32,137 bases of DNA from VAUL01 sp964603155 (GTDB lineage: Bacteria; Desulfobacterota; Desulfuromonadia; Desulfuromonadales; BM103). The notes under the pieces were generated by a model. That model did not search any database, was not told the DNA's origin, and saw nothing but the letters and a program-made list of their open reading frames with translations. The translations under genes were made by a program, and so were the position numbers. Position 1 is the stretch's first letter. Every line of letters begins with the position of its first letter. The stretch covers positions 1 to 32,137 of the forward strand of contig CAZRTZ010000032.1 in NCBI GenBank assembly GCA_964603155.1, given 5' to 3'. Shown here one piece after another: positions 1 through 6,902 of this stretch.

Positions 1-88
1 AGTGGTTGAGTGGTTGAGTGGTTGAGTGGTTGAGTGGTTGAGTGGTTGAGTGGTTCGACTTTACAACTCAACGACTCGACAACTCAAC
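1..88. repeat. Octanucleotide tandem array with inverted partner units
   Basis: Seven tandem copies of AGTGGTTG fill bases 1-56 (the last ends in C), and the array probably continues beyond the window edge. After an 8-base spacer, bases 65-88 hold three related 8-base units in the opposite orientation (AACTCAAC, GACTCGAC, AACTCAAC). The reverse complement of these matches three array units with a few mismatches, so the transcript or single strand could fold back. No gene is visible in 1-160. The array is intergenic and unlike a CRISPR, because it has no spacers. Confidence 0.85.
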
Positions 89-162
89 GGGTTATCCACC
101 GAGATTGACAATTTACGCCCGCGGCGACTAAAGTTAAAAAATATCTGCGAAAGGTACACCGC

Positions 163-420
163 TTGCCCAACCCGCTCGATCCCGCCCTGCTCGGCATCCT
201 GTGCTTCGCCCTGTTCAGCAACATTCCGCTGGGCTACCTGCGCACCAGCGTGCCGCGTTTTTCCGTGCGCTGGTTCGTCTACATCCATCTCTCGATCCCG
301 TTCATCATCGGTCTGCGCATCGCCAATGGCATCAGCTGGCATGCCATCCCCTTCACCCTGGCGCTGGCGGTGGCCGGTCAGTTCATCGGCAGCCGCGCCA
401 AGAGCTGGCTGCGCCCGTGA
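163..420 (+). CDS. Small hypothetical membrane protein
   Basis: An 85-residue protein of unknown function, not recognised by family. It starts at TTG, with GAAAGG about 8 bases upstream; no ATG fits this frame better. Hydrophobic stretches at about residues 7-25, 38-55 and 60-76 suggest three membrane segments with short basic loops (RTSVPR, GSRAKSWLRP). Its stop overlaps the GTG start of the DUF721 gene by four bases (GTGA), so the two are probably co-translated. An overlapping frame runs across this gene, but the membrane-protein frame has the more convincing amino-acid pattern. It is probably a conserved inner-membrane protein. Confidence 0.6.
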   Translation: MPNPLDPALLGILCFALFSNIPLGYLRTSVPRFSVRWFVYIHLSIPFIIGLRIANGISWHAIPFTLALAVAGQFIGSRAKSWLRP

Positions 421-944
421 ACCGCCCGCGCCGGCCGCGCATGCAGCGCGCGGCCAAAGCCGGCGACCTGCTCGACAGCCTGTTGCAGGGGTGGGGGCTG
501 GACGAGCGCCTGCATCAGTACCGGGCCGTCCTCCTCTGGGACGACGTGGTCGGGCCGCAGATCGCCGCTCGCACCCGCCCGGAGCGCATCCGCGATGGCG
601 TGCTGGAAGTCTGCGTCGACCAGCCGGTGTGGATGCAGCAGTTGCAGCTGCTCAAGCCGCAACTGCTGGCCAAGCTCAACCGGCAGCTCGGCGATGCGCC
701 ACTGCGGGACATCTTCCTCAAGCGCGGCAAGATCACCGGCAGGGCGGCGACCGGCACCACCCCCTCCGCCCCCTCCTGGCGCACGGTGACCCTGTCCGGT
801 GACGAGGAAAACGATCTGCAGAACTTGCTGGCGGGGGTCGCGGATCAGGAACTGCGCAGGGGGCTGGAGTCGCTGCTGGTTAAGCAGTTGAAATTGTCAA
901 AAGCACAAAGACAAAAGGCGTCTCACACAGAGAGCACAGAGTAA
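417..944 (+). CDS. DUF721 / DciA-like protein
   Basis: A 175-residue protein with the DUF721 layout: an N-terminal helical region (GDLLDSLLQGWGLDERL), a W-x-D-V-V-G-x-Q-I-A core at about residues 40-50, then VCVDQPVWMQQLQLLK and LN. DUF721 is the domain of DciA, the replicative-helicase operator of bacteria lacking DnaC or DnaI; many other DUF721 proteins are uncharacterised. GTG at 417 is chosen because it overlaps the upstream stop; ATG at 441 is an alternative. The last 8-9 codons (ending HTESTE) fall inside a dispersed repeat that recurs at 31568-31685. The native C-terminus therefore appears replaced by repeat-encoded residues. Family call is good; a DciA role is inferred. Confidence 0.75.
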   Translation: MNRPRRPRMQRAAKAGDLLDSLLQGWGLDERLHQYRAVLLWDDVVGPQIAARTRPERIRDGVLEVCVDQPVWMQQLQLLKPQLLAKLNRQLGDAPLRDIFLKRGKITGRAATGTTPSAPSWRTVTLSGDEENDLQNLLAGVADQELRRGLESLLVKQLKLSKAQRQKASHTESTE

Positions 945-1023
945 AGCAAATCATTTGATTTTTAACCAAAAAGTGCTTCTCCTCTTTGGTCTCGAGTGAG
1001 CGCAGCGAACGGGCGTGAGATCG
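919..1023 (+). repeat. Dispersed intergenic repeat, copy A
   Basis: This stretch matches the reverse complement of 31568-31685. The identical core is 34 bases (990-1023 here, 31568-31601 there). Upstream of it are diverged but alignable blocks containing AACCAAAAAG, CACAGAG and CTCACACAGAG. Copy A begins inside the end of the DUF721 gene and supplies its stop codon. There is no coding capacity or transposase; it resembles a decayed, REP/MITE-like dispersed element. Confidence 0.8.
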
Positions 1024-1044
1024 ATTTTTTTGCAAGACAGCCGG

Positions 1045-1749
1045 TCAAACGCCCGCGAAAATCTCCTCCATCTCCTCCGTATAATTCCGCCCCGCCCCTT
1101 CCCGGTACATGATGAGCGGCGCCTCGACGGCAAGACCGGGACCGGCATTTTTGCGCCCCTCGACCAGGGCCAGCTTCGCCGGCGCACCGGCGCGCGCATG
1201 CACCAGGCGCAGCCGTTTCGGCTCCAGGCGATAGGTGCGCATCTCGTCGAGCAGTTCGGCCAGGCGCTCGGCCAGGTAGACGATAAAGAAACGGCCACGG
1301 TTGTCGAGCAGGAAAGCGGCGCCACGCAGGAAATCGGTCAGGCCGCCCGCCAGTTCATGGCGTGCAGCGCCGCGTTCCACGCCCGGCGCCACCCGCCCGT
1401 TGCACGGCTTGCGGTAGGGGGGGTTGGTCACCACCGCGGCGAAACTGCCGGGCGCAAACGCCTCGGGCAGGTCGCGCACATCCGCCCGGACGATGCGCAC
1501 CCTCCCCTCCAGGCCGTTGAGCGCCACGCTCTGCGCCGCCCGCGCCGCCATCTCCTCCTGTACCTCGAAGCCGACGAATTCTCCGCCCTTGCCGCTTCGC
1601 GCCAGGAGCAGCGGCAGGATACCGCTGCCGGTGCCGAGATCGGCCACCCGCGCGGTCGCGGGGAGCGTGGCGAAGGCGCTCAGCAGAAAAGGGTCGACAG
1701 AGTAGCGATAGCCGGCGGGGGACTGGAGGATGTGCAGGGGAGAAGTCAC
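1045..1749 (-). CDS. TrmN6-like tRNA (adenine-N6) methyltransferase
   Basis: A 234-residue class I SAM-dependent methyltransferase. The SAM-binding motif DLGTGSGILPLLLA is at about residues 37-50 and the N6-adenine signature NPPY at 109-112, followed by RKP as in the TrmN6/YfiC group that methylates A37 of tRNA1(Val). The N-terminus (SPAGYRYSVDPFLLS) also matches this family. It starts at GTG, overlapping the upstream nucleotidyltransferase stop by four bases (GTGA). The AGGAAG upstream is about 13 bases away, so translational coupling may matter more than its own ribosome site. Substrate is inferred from family; a protein or other RNA target cannot be excluded. Confidence 0.8.
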   Translation of the reverse strand: MTSPLHILQSPAGYRYSVDPFLLSAFATLPATARVADLGTGSGILPLLLARSGKGGEFVGFEVQEEMAARAAQSVALNGLEGRVRIVRADVRDLPEAFAPGSFAAVVTNPPYRKPCNGRVAPGVERGAARHELAGGLTDFLRGAAFLLDNRGRFFIVYLAERLAELLDEMRTYRLEPKRLRLVHARAGAPAKLALVEGRKNAGPGLAVEAPLIMYREGAGRNYTEEMEEIFAGV

Positions 1750-2231
1750 GGACCGTCGAGAGCTTCCTGAAGTTCCTGGATATCGAGAAGGTCGACAGGA
1801 CGTCCTGCCAGGCGTTTGACGGCGATCAGATGCTCGGCGCGGGCCACAGCGACGGGTGTCCCGTCGAGAACGATGGTGACGGCCCCGGCAACCGCCTGCC
1901 GATATTCATCCCGGTCCGCCAACAGCAGGTCGAGAATGGCCACGCGACCAGGGAAATCCTCGGCTTCCACCAGAATACGCAAGAGCGTTACCTTCGGGAA
2001 ATGCCGGAGAGGGGAAACCTGGATCACTTCAAAGGCTTGCCGCAAGATTATTTCCAGCCCCGGCAAGTCCGCCTGATCGACGGCGACGATCAGATCGACA
2101 TCTTCGGTGGCACGGGGACGGGACAACATCGACACCGCCAGCCCTCCCACCAGGCAGTAAGGGACGCTGGCGGCACTAAGGGCGCCGGCAGCCGCGCGCA
2201 GAACCCCTGTCAGTCCACGGGCAACATCCAT
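1746..2231 (-). CDS. Nucleotidyltransferase-fold protein
   Basis: A 161-residue protein with the minimal polymerase-beta-type nucleotidyltransferase signature: GG at residues 29-30 (LVGGLAVSML) and the metal-binding pair in TEDVDLIV (D44, D46). This resembles AbiEii/MNT-like and DUF6036-like stand-alone nucleotidyltransferases. Such proteins often act with small partners, some as toxins that modify tRNA or the partner; which applies here is not visible. ATG start with AAGGA about 7 bases upstream. It overlaps the preceding 60-residue gene by 22 bases and trmN by four, so it is a tight operon. Confidence 0.7.
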   Translation of the reverse strand: MDVARGLTGVLRAAAGALSAASVPYCLVGGLAVSMLSRPRATEDVDLIVAVDQADLPGLEIILRQAFEVIQVSPLRHFPKVTLLRILVEAEDFPGRVAILDLLLADRDEYRQAVAGAVTIVLDGTPVAVARAEHLIAVKRLAGRPVDLLDIQELQEALDGP

Positions 2232-2392
2232 GACCGTTCCTTGCGGCGCAATATCTCCAGACCGATCTGGCGTTCCGCTTCCTCTTCACTGAACTCCGGG
2301 TGACGCGCACGCATCCAGGCAAGTTTAAGTTCGAATACCGTGTTGGTAATCGCGCCACTTTTGGCGAGGTTTTCCTGCATGCGCTCAGTCAT
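2210..2392 (-). CDS. Small partner protein of the nucleotidyltransferase
   Basis: A 60-residue protein with a helical, charged composition. The centre reads MRARHPEFSEEEAERQIGLE, a pattern I associate with small proteins encoded directly upstream of stand-alone nucleotidyltransferases. An ATG at 2392 preceded by GGGGG is preferred to the longer frame reaching 2428. Its end overlaps the nucleotidyltransferase start by 22 bases, which favours a functional pair (antitoxin-like or regulatory subunit). No DNA-binding motif is recognisable. The role is inferred only from the pairing. Confidence 0.55.
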   Translation of the reverse strand: MTERMQENLAKSGAITNTVFELKLAWMRARHPEFSEEEAERQIGLEILRRKERSWMLPVD

Positions 2393-2476
2393 CCTGCCCC
2401 CTGTGTAAATCCCGTTCTGGAAAAACAATAACGCTGTTGCCGATCATTTCCAAGACTTTGCGCGGGAAAAACCAGT

Positions 2477-2866
2477 TCACCGAAACAGTACCGCCTTTTT
2501 CATGGCGAAGTTGACGACGAAGACCGCCCCGGTCGCCCCAATCTTGGCCATTGTATAGTGCAGCCCGGCGTATTCGACACCGGCCCAGATCAATCCCTCG
2601 TTGAGGGCCAGGCCGACCAGGGTCAGCAGGAAGAAGATGGTGAACTCGTGGTGCACCCTGGTCACGCGGCGGCGCGTGAAGACCCAGCGGATGCTGAGCA
2701 GATAGCCGGCCGTCAGGCCGACGCCAAAGCTGAAGAGGTTGGCCACCAGGTAATGCAAATCAGCCAGTTCGGTCAACGTGACCAGCACTGCCAGATCGAG
2801 ACCGAAGACCAGGCAGCCGGCCCAGAAGTAGCGTAAGAATTCGCGGTTCAGCAGGGGCGAGGACAT
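2477..2866 (-). CDS. GtrA family membrane protein
   Basis: A 129-residue protein with four predicted membrane helices (about residues 10-32, 38-60, 75-95 and 100-122). The GtrA-family pattern is present: an early aromatic F-x-x-G stretch, LLSIRWVF before the central basic loop, and a final NF-x-x-KK-x-x-LF motif. GtrA proteins are proposed flippases for polyprenyl-phosphate-linked sugars and work with GtrB-type GT2 enzymes and polytopic transferases, both of which lie in this window. ATG start; no strong ribosome site is seen. It lies 12 bases after the MazF-like gene, but a functional link to it is unlikely. Confidence 0.8.
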   Translation of the reverse strand: MSSPLLNREFLRYFWAGCLVFGLDLAVLVTLTELADLHYLVANLFSFGVGLTAGYLLSIRWVFTRRRVTRVHHEFTIFFLLTLVGLALNEGLIWAGVEYAGLHYTMAKIGATGAVFVVNFAMKKAVLFR

Positions 2867-2878
2867 GGGGCGTGGAGG

Positions 2879-3214
2879 CTAGCCGACGATTTCCGTCAAT
2901 CCATCGACAATTCGGGCCAATTCTTCCGGAGCAACCTCCACCAGCTTGCTGCCAATGCGTTCGACACTCAAGGTCCGGATCTGGCTGATTTTGACCCATG
3001 AGGGCTTGGGCAGCAGCCCTTCGGGGAGGAGCAGAGTCAAGGGAAAGCCTGCACGTTGCGGCTGGCTGGTGATCACCAGGGCGATGACTGTCCCTGAGCG
3101 GGCGTTGAACACGTCATGACTGATAACCAATACCGGCCGCAGCCCTCCTTGCTCACTGCCGCGTACCGGATTGAGATCGGCCCAGCGAATCTCCCCCCTC
3201 AGTATTCGGGCCAT
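2879..3214 (-). CDS. MazF/PemK-type endoribonuclease toxin
   Basis: A 111-residue protein of the PemK/MazF family, whose members cleave mRNA (or tRNA/rRNA) and are neutralised by the upstream antitoxin. Visible family features are an N-terminal GEIRWADLNPVRGSEQ, RPVLVISHDVFN, and a VIALVITSQ strand, in the usual order and at the usual length (about 110 residues). It begins 16 bases inside the end of the antitoxin gene, with GGAGG about 10 bases before the ATG. The cleavage sequence cannot be read from the protein. Confidence 0.88.
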   Translation of the reverse strand: MARILRGEIRWADLNPVRGSEQGGLRPVLVISHDVFNARSGTVIALVITSQPQRAGFPLTLLLPEGLLPKPSWVKISQIRTLSVERIGSKLVEVAPEELARIVDGLTEIVG

Positions 3215-3441
3215 GCGGACAAGTCCTCCCCCACCCCTTCATCGGCAAGCGCCTGCTCAAAAATCGGGTCCAGGGTCGCACATTCCCGAGCCAACCGGGA
3301 CTGGCTGAGTCTTGCCAGTTTTTCCTGCAAGGCCAATTCAACGACCCGGCTGCGACTCGGGAACAGTCGCCGTGACACCAGGCTATCGACCTCCTGCAGG
3401 GTCACTTCGTCGAGGGTAACCGCAACCTTATGTTTCCCCAT
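3199..3441 (-). CDS. Ribbon-helix-helix antitoxin of the MazF-like toxin
   Basis: An 80-residue protein. The N-terminal KHKVAVTLDEVTLQEVDSL followed by RSRVVELALQEKL fits a ribbon-helix-helix DNA-binding domain. The acidic C-terminal tail (ADEGVGEDLSAWPEY) is typical of the toxin-wrapping part of antitoxins. ATG at 3441 with GGAGG six bases upstream. It overlaps the toxin gene by 16 bases. A palindrome just upstream (3458-3476) is the likely autoregulatory operator. Confidence 0.82.
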   Translation of the reverse strand: MGKHKVAVTLDEVTLQEVDSLVSRRLFPSRSRVVELALQEKLARLSQSRLARECATLDPIFEQALADEGVGEDLSAWPEY

Positions 3442-3457
3442 AATCCACCTCCATCAG

Positions 3458-3476
3458 GTATGACAATAAATCATAC
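3458..3476 (-). promoter_or_regulatory. Palindromic operator / -10 region of the toxin-antitoxin operon
   Basis: A perfect inverted repeat, GTATGA-N7-TCATAC, lies 17-35 bases upstream of the antitoxin ATG. On the minus strand it contains TATGAT, a good sigma-70 -10 element, so a bound antitoxin would block the promoter. No convincing -35 box at 17-base spacing is seen. This fits the autoregulation normal for RHH antitoxins. Confidence 0.6.
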
Positions 3477-3491
3477 TGAATTCAAAATCAA

Positions 3492-4625
3492 TCAACGCGC
3501 GAAAAATCCCAGCACCTCCTCGATCACCCTTTCCTGCGCGCCGTCCTGATCAAGGCCAACCCACAGAGGGAGACGCAGCAGGCGGTCGCTCAGGTCACAG
3601 GTGACCGGCAGGGGGCCGTGCACCCGGCCGAAACGCTGCCCAGCCGGTGCCGAGTGCAGCGGCACGTAGTGGAACACTGCGAGAATTTCGCGCGCCTTGA
3701 GATAGGCGAGCAGGGCGGTCCGCTCTTCGAGACTTTCGACCAGCAGGTAGTACATGTGGGCGTTGTGCCGACAGTCAGCGGGGATGATCGGCCGGCGCAG
3801 CCGCCCCTGCTCCTCGAGATCAATGAACGCCGCATGATAGCGGGCCCACAGCACCAGACGCTCGGCAGTAATCCGCTCGGCCTCCTCCATCTGCGCGGCG
3901 AGGAAGGCGGCGATCAGTTCGCCGGGGAGGTAGGAAGAGCCGACCTCCACCCATGTGTACTTATCGACCATACCGCGAAAGAACTGGCTGCGGTTAGTCC
4001 CCTTCTCGCGGATGATTTCGGCCCGCTCGGCGAAACGCGGGTCGTTGACCAGCAGCGCCCCACCCTCGCCAGAGATAATGTTTTTGGTCTCATGGAAGCT
4101 GAAACAGCCGAAGGCGCCGAGAGCGCCGAGGGCCTTCCCCTTATAACTCGCCATCACCCCCTGGGCGGCATCCTCGATGACCAGCAGCTTATGCTTGCGG
4201 GCAATCGCCATGATCTTATCCATCTCGCAACCGACTCCGGCGTAGTGCACCGGCACGATCGCCTTGGTGCGCGGGGTGATCGCCGCCTCGATCAAGGCTT
4301 CGTCGAGGTTCAGCGTATCCGGGCGGATGTCGACGAAAACCGGCACCCCGCCGCGCAGCACGAAGGAATTGGCGGTGGAGACGAAGGTGTACGACGGCAT
4401 GATCACCTCGTCGCCGGGGCCTATGTCGGCAAGCAGGGCCGCCATCTCCAGCGCCGCCGTGCAGCTGTGGGTCAGGAGCGCCTTGTGGCAGCCGGTCTGG
4501 CGTTCAATCCACGCATGGCATTGCTTGGTGTAATAGCCATCACCGGCCAGCATATTGCGATGATGGGCCTGACTGATGTACCAGAGTTCCTTGCCGGTCA
4601 TGTACGGTTTGTTGAAGGGGATCAT
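3492..4625 (-). CDS. wecE: WecE-like dTDP-4-amino-4,6-dideoxygalactose transaminase
   Basis: A 377-residue PLP-dependent sugar aminotransferase (DegT/DnrJ/EryC1/StrS family). It is expected to convert dTDP-4-keto-6-deoxy-glucose, using glutamate, to dTDP-4-amino-4,6-dideoxygalactose (Fuc4N) in the cytoplasm. Visible features are the MIPFNKP start, a phosphate-cofactor segment THSCTAALEMA, PSYTFVSTANSFVLRGG, the EDAAQ aspartate region (151-155) and the Schiff-base lysine K181 in FHETKN followed by ISGEGG. The length equals that of enterobacterial WecE. ATG start with AGGA about 9 bases upstream. No RmlA or RmlB is in the window, so the substrate must come from elsewhere. A related 4-amino sugar is possible. 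Confidence 0.85.
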   Translation of the reverse strand: MIPFNKPYMTGKELWYISQAHHRNMLAGDGYYTKQCHAWIERQTGCHKALLTHSCTAALEMAALLADIGPGDEVIMPSYTFVSTANSFVLRGGVPVFVDIRPDTLNLDEALIEAAITPRTKAIVPVHYAGVGCEMDKIMAIARKHKLLVIEDAAQGVMASYKGKALGALGAFGCFSFHETKNIISGEGGALLVNDPRFAERAEIIREKGTNRSQFFRGMVDKYTWVEVGSSYLPGELIAAFLAAQMEEAERITAERLVLWARYHAAFIDLEEQGRLRRPIIPADCRHNAHMYYLLVESLEERTALLAYLKAREILAVFHYVPLHSAPAGQRFGRVHGPLPVTCDLSDRLLRLPLWVGLDQDGAQERVIEEVLGFFAR

Positions 4626-4763
4626 GGCGGGGTTCCTGGGATTGGTTGAGTCGAGAAGAAGACACCAGCGCGCCCCCTATCAACTGATGTTTTTGGCCAG
4701 ACGGCAGACAAGTTAGTACAAACTGCACCCCCGAGAGGGCACAGTTGATTGGGCAAAGCAAGA

Positions 4764-6659
4764 TCACTTGTCGGTCTTAATTCCAACTTCATCCAGTATT
4801 TTTCTCGTAAACATAAGTGATCCCTCCGCAGTAAGATGTCCTTCATCGAAGGCCGTTAGTTTATAGCCGCTTTGAGTTGATATTACAGAGGGGCAACTAT
4901 CCTCTTTACAAAGTTTTTCCAGTGGCAGAAATACCTTAACTCCATAAATTTTTGAAATCATTTTGATTTCTTCGTCAATGTACGCCATATCGTTTCGCAC
5001 TTTTCCCAAGGGTGTGTATAGCTCGGCATTAATTTTTTCGTTTTTCTCAAATAATATATTAGGCAATTTATTCGTCCAATATGGCAATGTGCCAATTATG
5101 ATAATGTTGCTGCCTGGTGCTTTTTTTGATATTGCTATAACTGTATTTATAAATTCATGTCTAAATTCTTTTCCCCAGTAAAATAGCCATGATGAGCTCA
5201 AAATTATATTTTTTGGTGAAGCGTCCTCTATCAAATTCAATGCGAATTGATTGATATCTTTACACTCACGATCATCTTGCTCGCTCAGGTCAATAATAGG
5301 TGGGCATCTACTAGCTGTTATCTGGATAATGCCTTTTAAATGTTTTCTGAAGCCGTATGACAGGGATGCGGCATGTGAATCACCCCACACCATTGTTAAA
5401 TTGCTGCCTTTTAATTCAAGGCATTCCTCGGAGAAATCACTGCTATTCTGTCCGATCCCAAGGAAACAGCTTCCCGTCCTGTAAATGTCATTATATTTAT
5501 ATTGGTGGTATGCAAGAATTTCTCTTTGCTCTTTTGTATATCTTAGCTCATAAGCGGCAAGCCCCGCCGTCGCGAAGGAAATGGACCCGACGACGGCGAA
5601 AGCGAACACTTTTTTTCTGCTTATCAACTGTTTATCCCGAAACGGAACCTCGACAAAGCGCCAACTGAGATAGGCAAGTCCAACCGAAAGCGCCGCCAAC
5701 ATGAGTAGCACATCGACGCTTGGCTCCCCCTCATTTATGAGACGAGCGAAGGAGAACATCGGTTGGTGCCATAGATAGGCGCTGTAGCTGATCAGTCCAA
5801 TACCGACCATGAGCTTCATGCCGAGCACACGACCGACGACTGTTTTCGACGTCGAGAAGACAATGATAAGTGCTGTTCCAACCGTCGGAGCTAGCGCGTA
5901 AAGACTCGGGAAGGGAGTGCCCTTGTCGAACATGGCGACTGAGTAGCATATAAGGGCCAGACCTAGGGCGCCTAACAACTCGCTCGCAATTTTGTGAGAG
6001 GCGATGAACTCGGTTTGCTCCCGTCGATACAAAAAGTAGAAGCCGACGAGCGCACCGATCGCTAGTTCCCAAAAGCGCGTCGGCAGCAGGAAAAAGTTGG
6101 CTGAAGGCTCGTTGTACGCCGCCCACTGCGCCAGGGCCAGGCTGGCGGCCCCAACTGCGCCGAGCGCCCCGAAAATCCACCTCTTGCGTAACTTCCACAA
6201 AGCTATAAGGAAAAGCGGAAATAGCAGGTAGTACTGTTCCTCGACGGCTAAGCTCCACGTATGGAGGAGTGGTTTCAACTCCGCCGCAGTGTCAAAATAG
6301 CCACTCTCGCTCCAGAATAGAAAGTTCGACGAAAAGACTGAGACTGCCGCTACGCTCTCAAAAAAATCCTTGAAATGATTTGGCAGACGTATCAGCCAAG
6401 AAAAGGGTAGACAGCAGAGCATCACGAAAAACAGCGCGGGAAGGATACGTCGAGCTCGCCGCTCGTAGAAGGTGACGATCGAAAACTTACCCTTGTTCAT
6501 GTCGGCCAGGATGATCGACGTGATCAAATAACCACTGATGACAAAGAATACGTCGACGCCAACAAAACCGCCCTCAAACGCCTTGAAGCCCGCGTGGAAG
6601 AGGATCACCGGCAGGACCGCGACAGCCCTGAGCCCGTCGATTTCTCTACGGTAATTCAT
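4764..6659 (-). CDS. OafA/YrhL-type acyltransferase with C-terminal SGNH domain
   Basis: A 631-residue fusion. Residues about 1-370 form an acyltransferase-3 domain with some ten membrane helices, starting with REIDGLRAVAVLPV and ILFHAGF (catalytic-type His), then GYFDTAAELKPLLHTWSLAVEEQYY. Residues about 380-631 form a periplasmic SGNH hydrolase-like domain with GDSH (426-429, nucleophile block) and D605/H608 in DEGHLTAEG. Such fusions O-acetylate O-antigen, peptidoglycan or exopolysaccharide. ATG at 6659 is chosen over the adjacent TTG because GAGG sits 7 bases upstream. The SGNH-coding half is much more AT-rich than the membrane half and the neighbours, suggesting a mosaic or transferred origin. 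Confidence 0.88.
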   Translation of the reverse strand: MNYRREIDGLRAVAVLPVILFHAGFKAFEGGFVGVDVFFVISGYLITSIILADMNKGKFSIVTFYERRARRILPALFFVMLCCLPFSWLIRLPNHFKDFFESVAAVSVFSSNFLFWSESGYFDTAAELKPLLHTWSLAVEEQYYLLFPLFLIALWKLRKRWIFGALGAVGAASLALAQWAAYNEPSANFFLLPTRFWELAIGALVGFYFLYRREQTEFIASHKIASELLGALGLALICYSVAMFDKGTPFPSLYALAPTVGTALIIVFSTSKTVVGRVLGMKLMVGIGLISYSAYLWHQPMFSFARLINEGEPSVDVLLMLAALSVGLAYLSWRFVEVPFRDKQLISRKKVFAFAVVGSISFATAGLAAYELRYTKEQREILAYHQYKYNDIYRTGSCFLGIGQNSSDFSEECLELKGSNLTMVWGDSHAASLSYGFRKHLKGIIQITASRCPPIIDLSEQDDRECKDINQFALNLIEDASPKNIILSSSWLFYWGKEFRHEFINTVIAISKKAPGSNIIIIGTLPYWTNKLPNILFEKNEKINAELYTPLGKVRNDMAYIDEEIKMISKIYGVKVFLPLEKLCKEDSCPSVISTQSGYKLTAFDEGHLTAEGSLMFTRKILDEVGIKTDK

Positions 6660-6902
6660 CAAATCACCTCAACATTGTTTTCTGGATGATGATTTTTTCT
6701 GTAGAATCGGGCGCTGAAAAATGAACCGTGAAAGTTCCCGCGGAATTGGAGAGTAGCTCAAAGTCAAATGATCCGTCAAAGCCCTTGGCTGACGGGCTAG
6801 ATCCTTGAGCCTTTCCCTTAGAAAGTTAGCAAGGAGCATCCCCGTGAACGATGCTCTCGATTTGACGCACAGCCCGTCTTTGCTTATAACGACTGAAACC
6901 TC
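6660..6902. other. Divergent intergenic region with a hairpin
   Basis: This gap separates the divergent acyltransferase (minus) and polytopic protein (plus) genes and must hold both promoters. A perfect 7-base-arm hairpin (GAGCATC, 9-base loop, GATGCTC) spans 6834-6856 and would lie in the 5' leader of the plus-strand gene. I see no convincing -35/-10 pairs and no credible gene. Confidence 0.4.

Noticed and set aside
1..56. Tandem array as a CRISPR
   Set aside because: Units are 8 bases with no spacers and no cas genes nearby.
3618..4649. A 343-codon open frame on the plus strand
   Set aside because: It is antisense to the WecE-like gene, which has all family motifs; the opposite frame has none.
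4634..4655. GGTTGAGTCG-like piece upstream of the WecE gene resembling the octamer at 1-56
   Set aside because: Only a single partial unit, too short to distinguish from chance.
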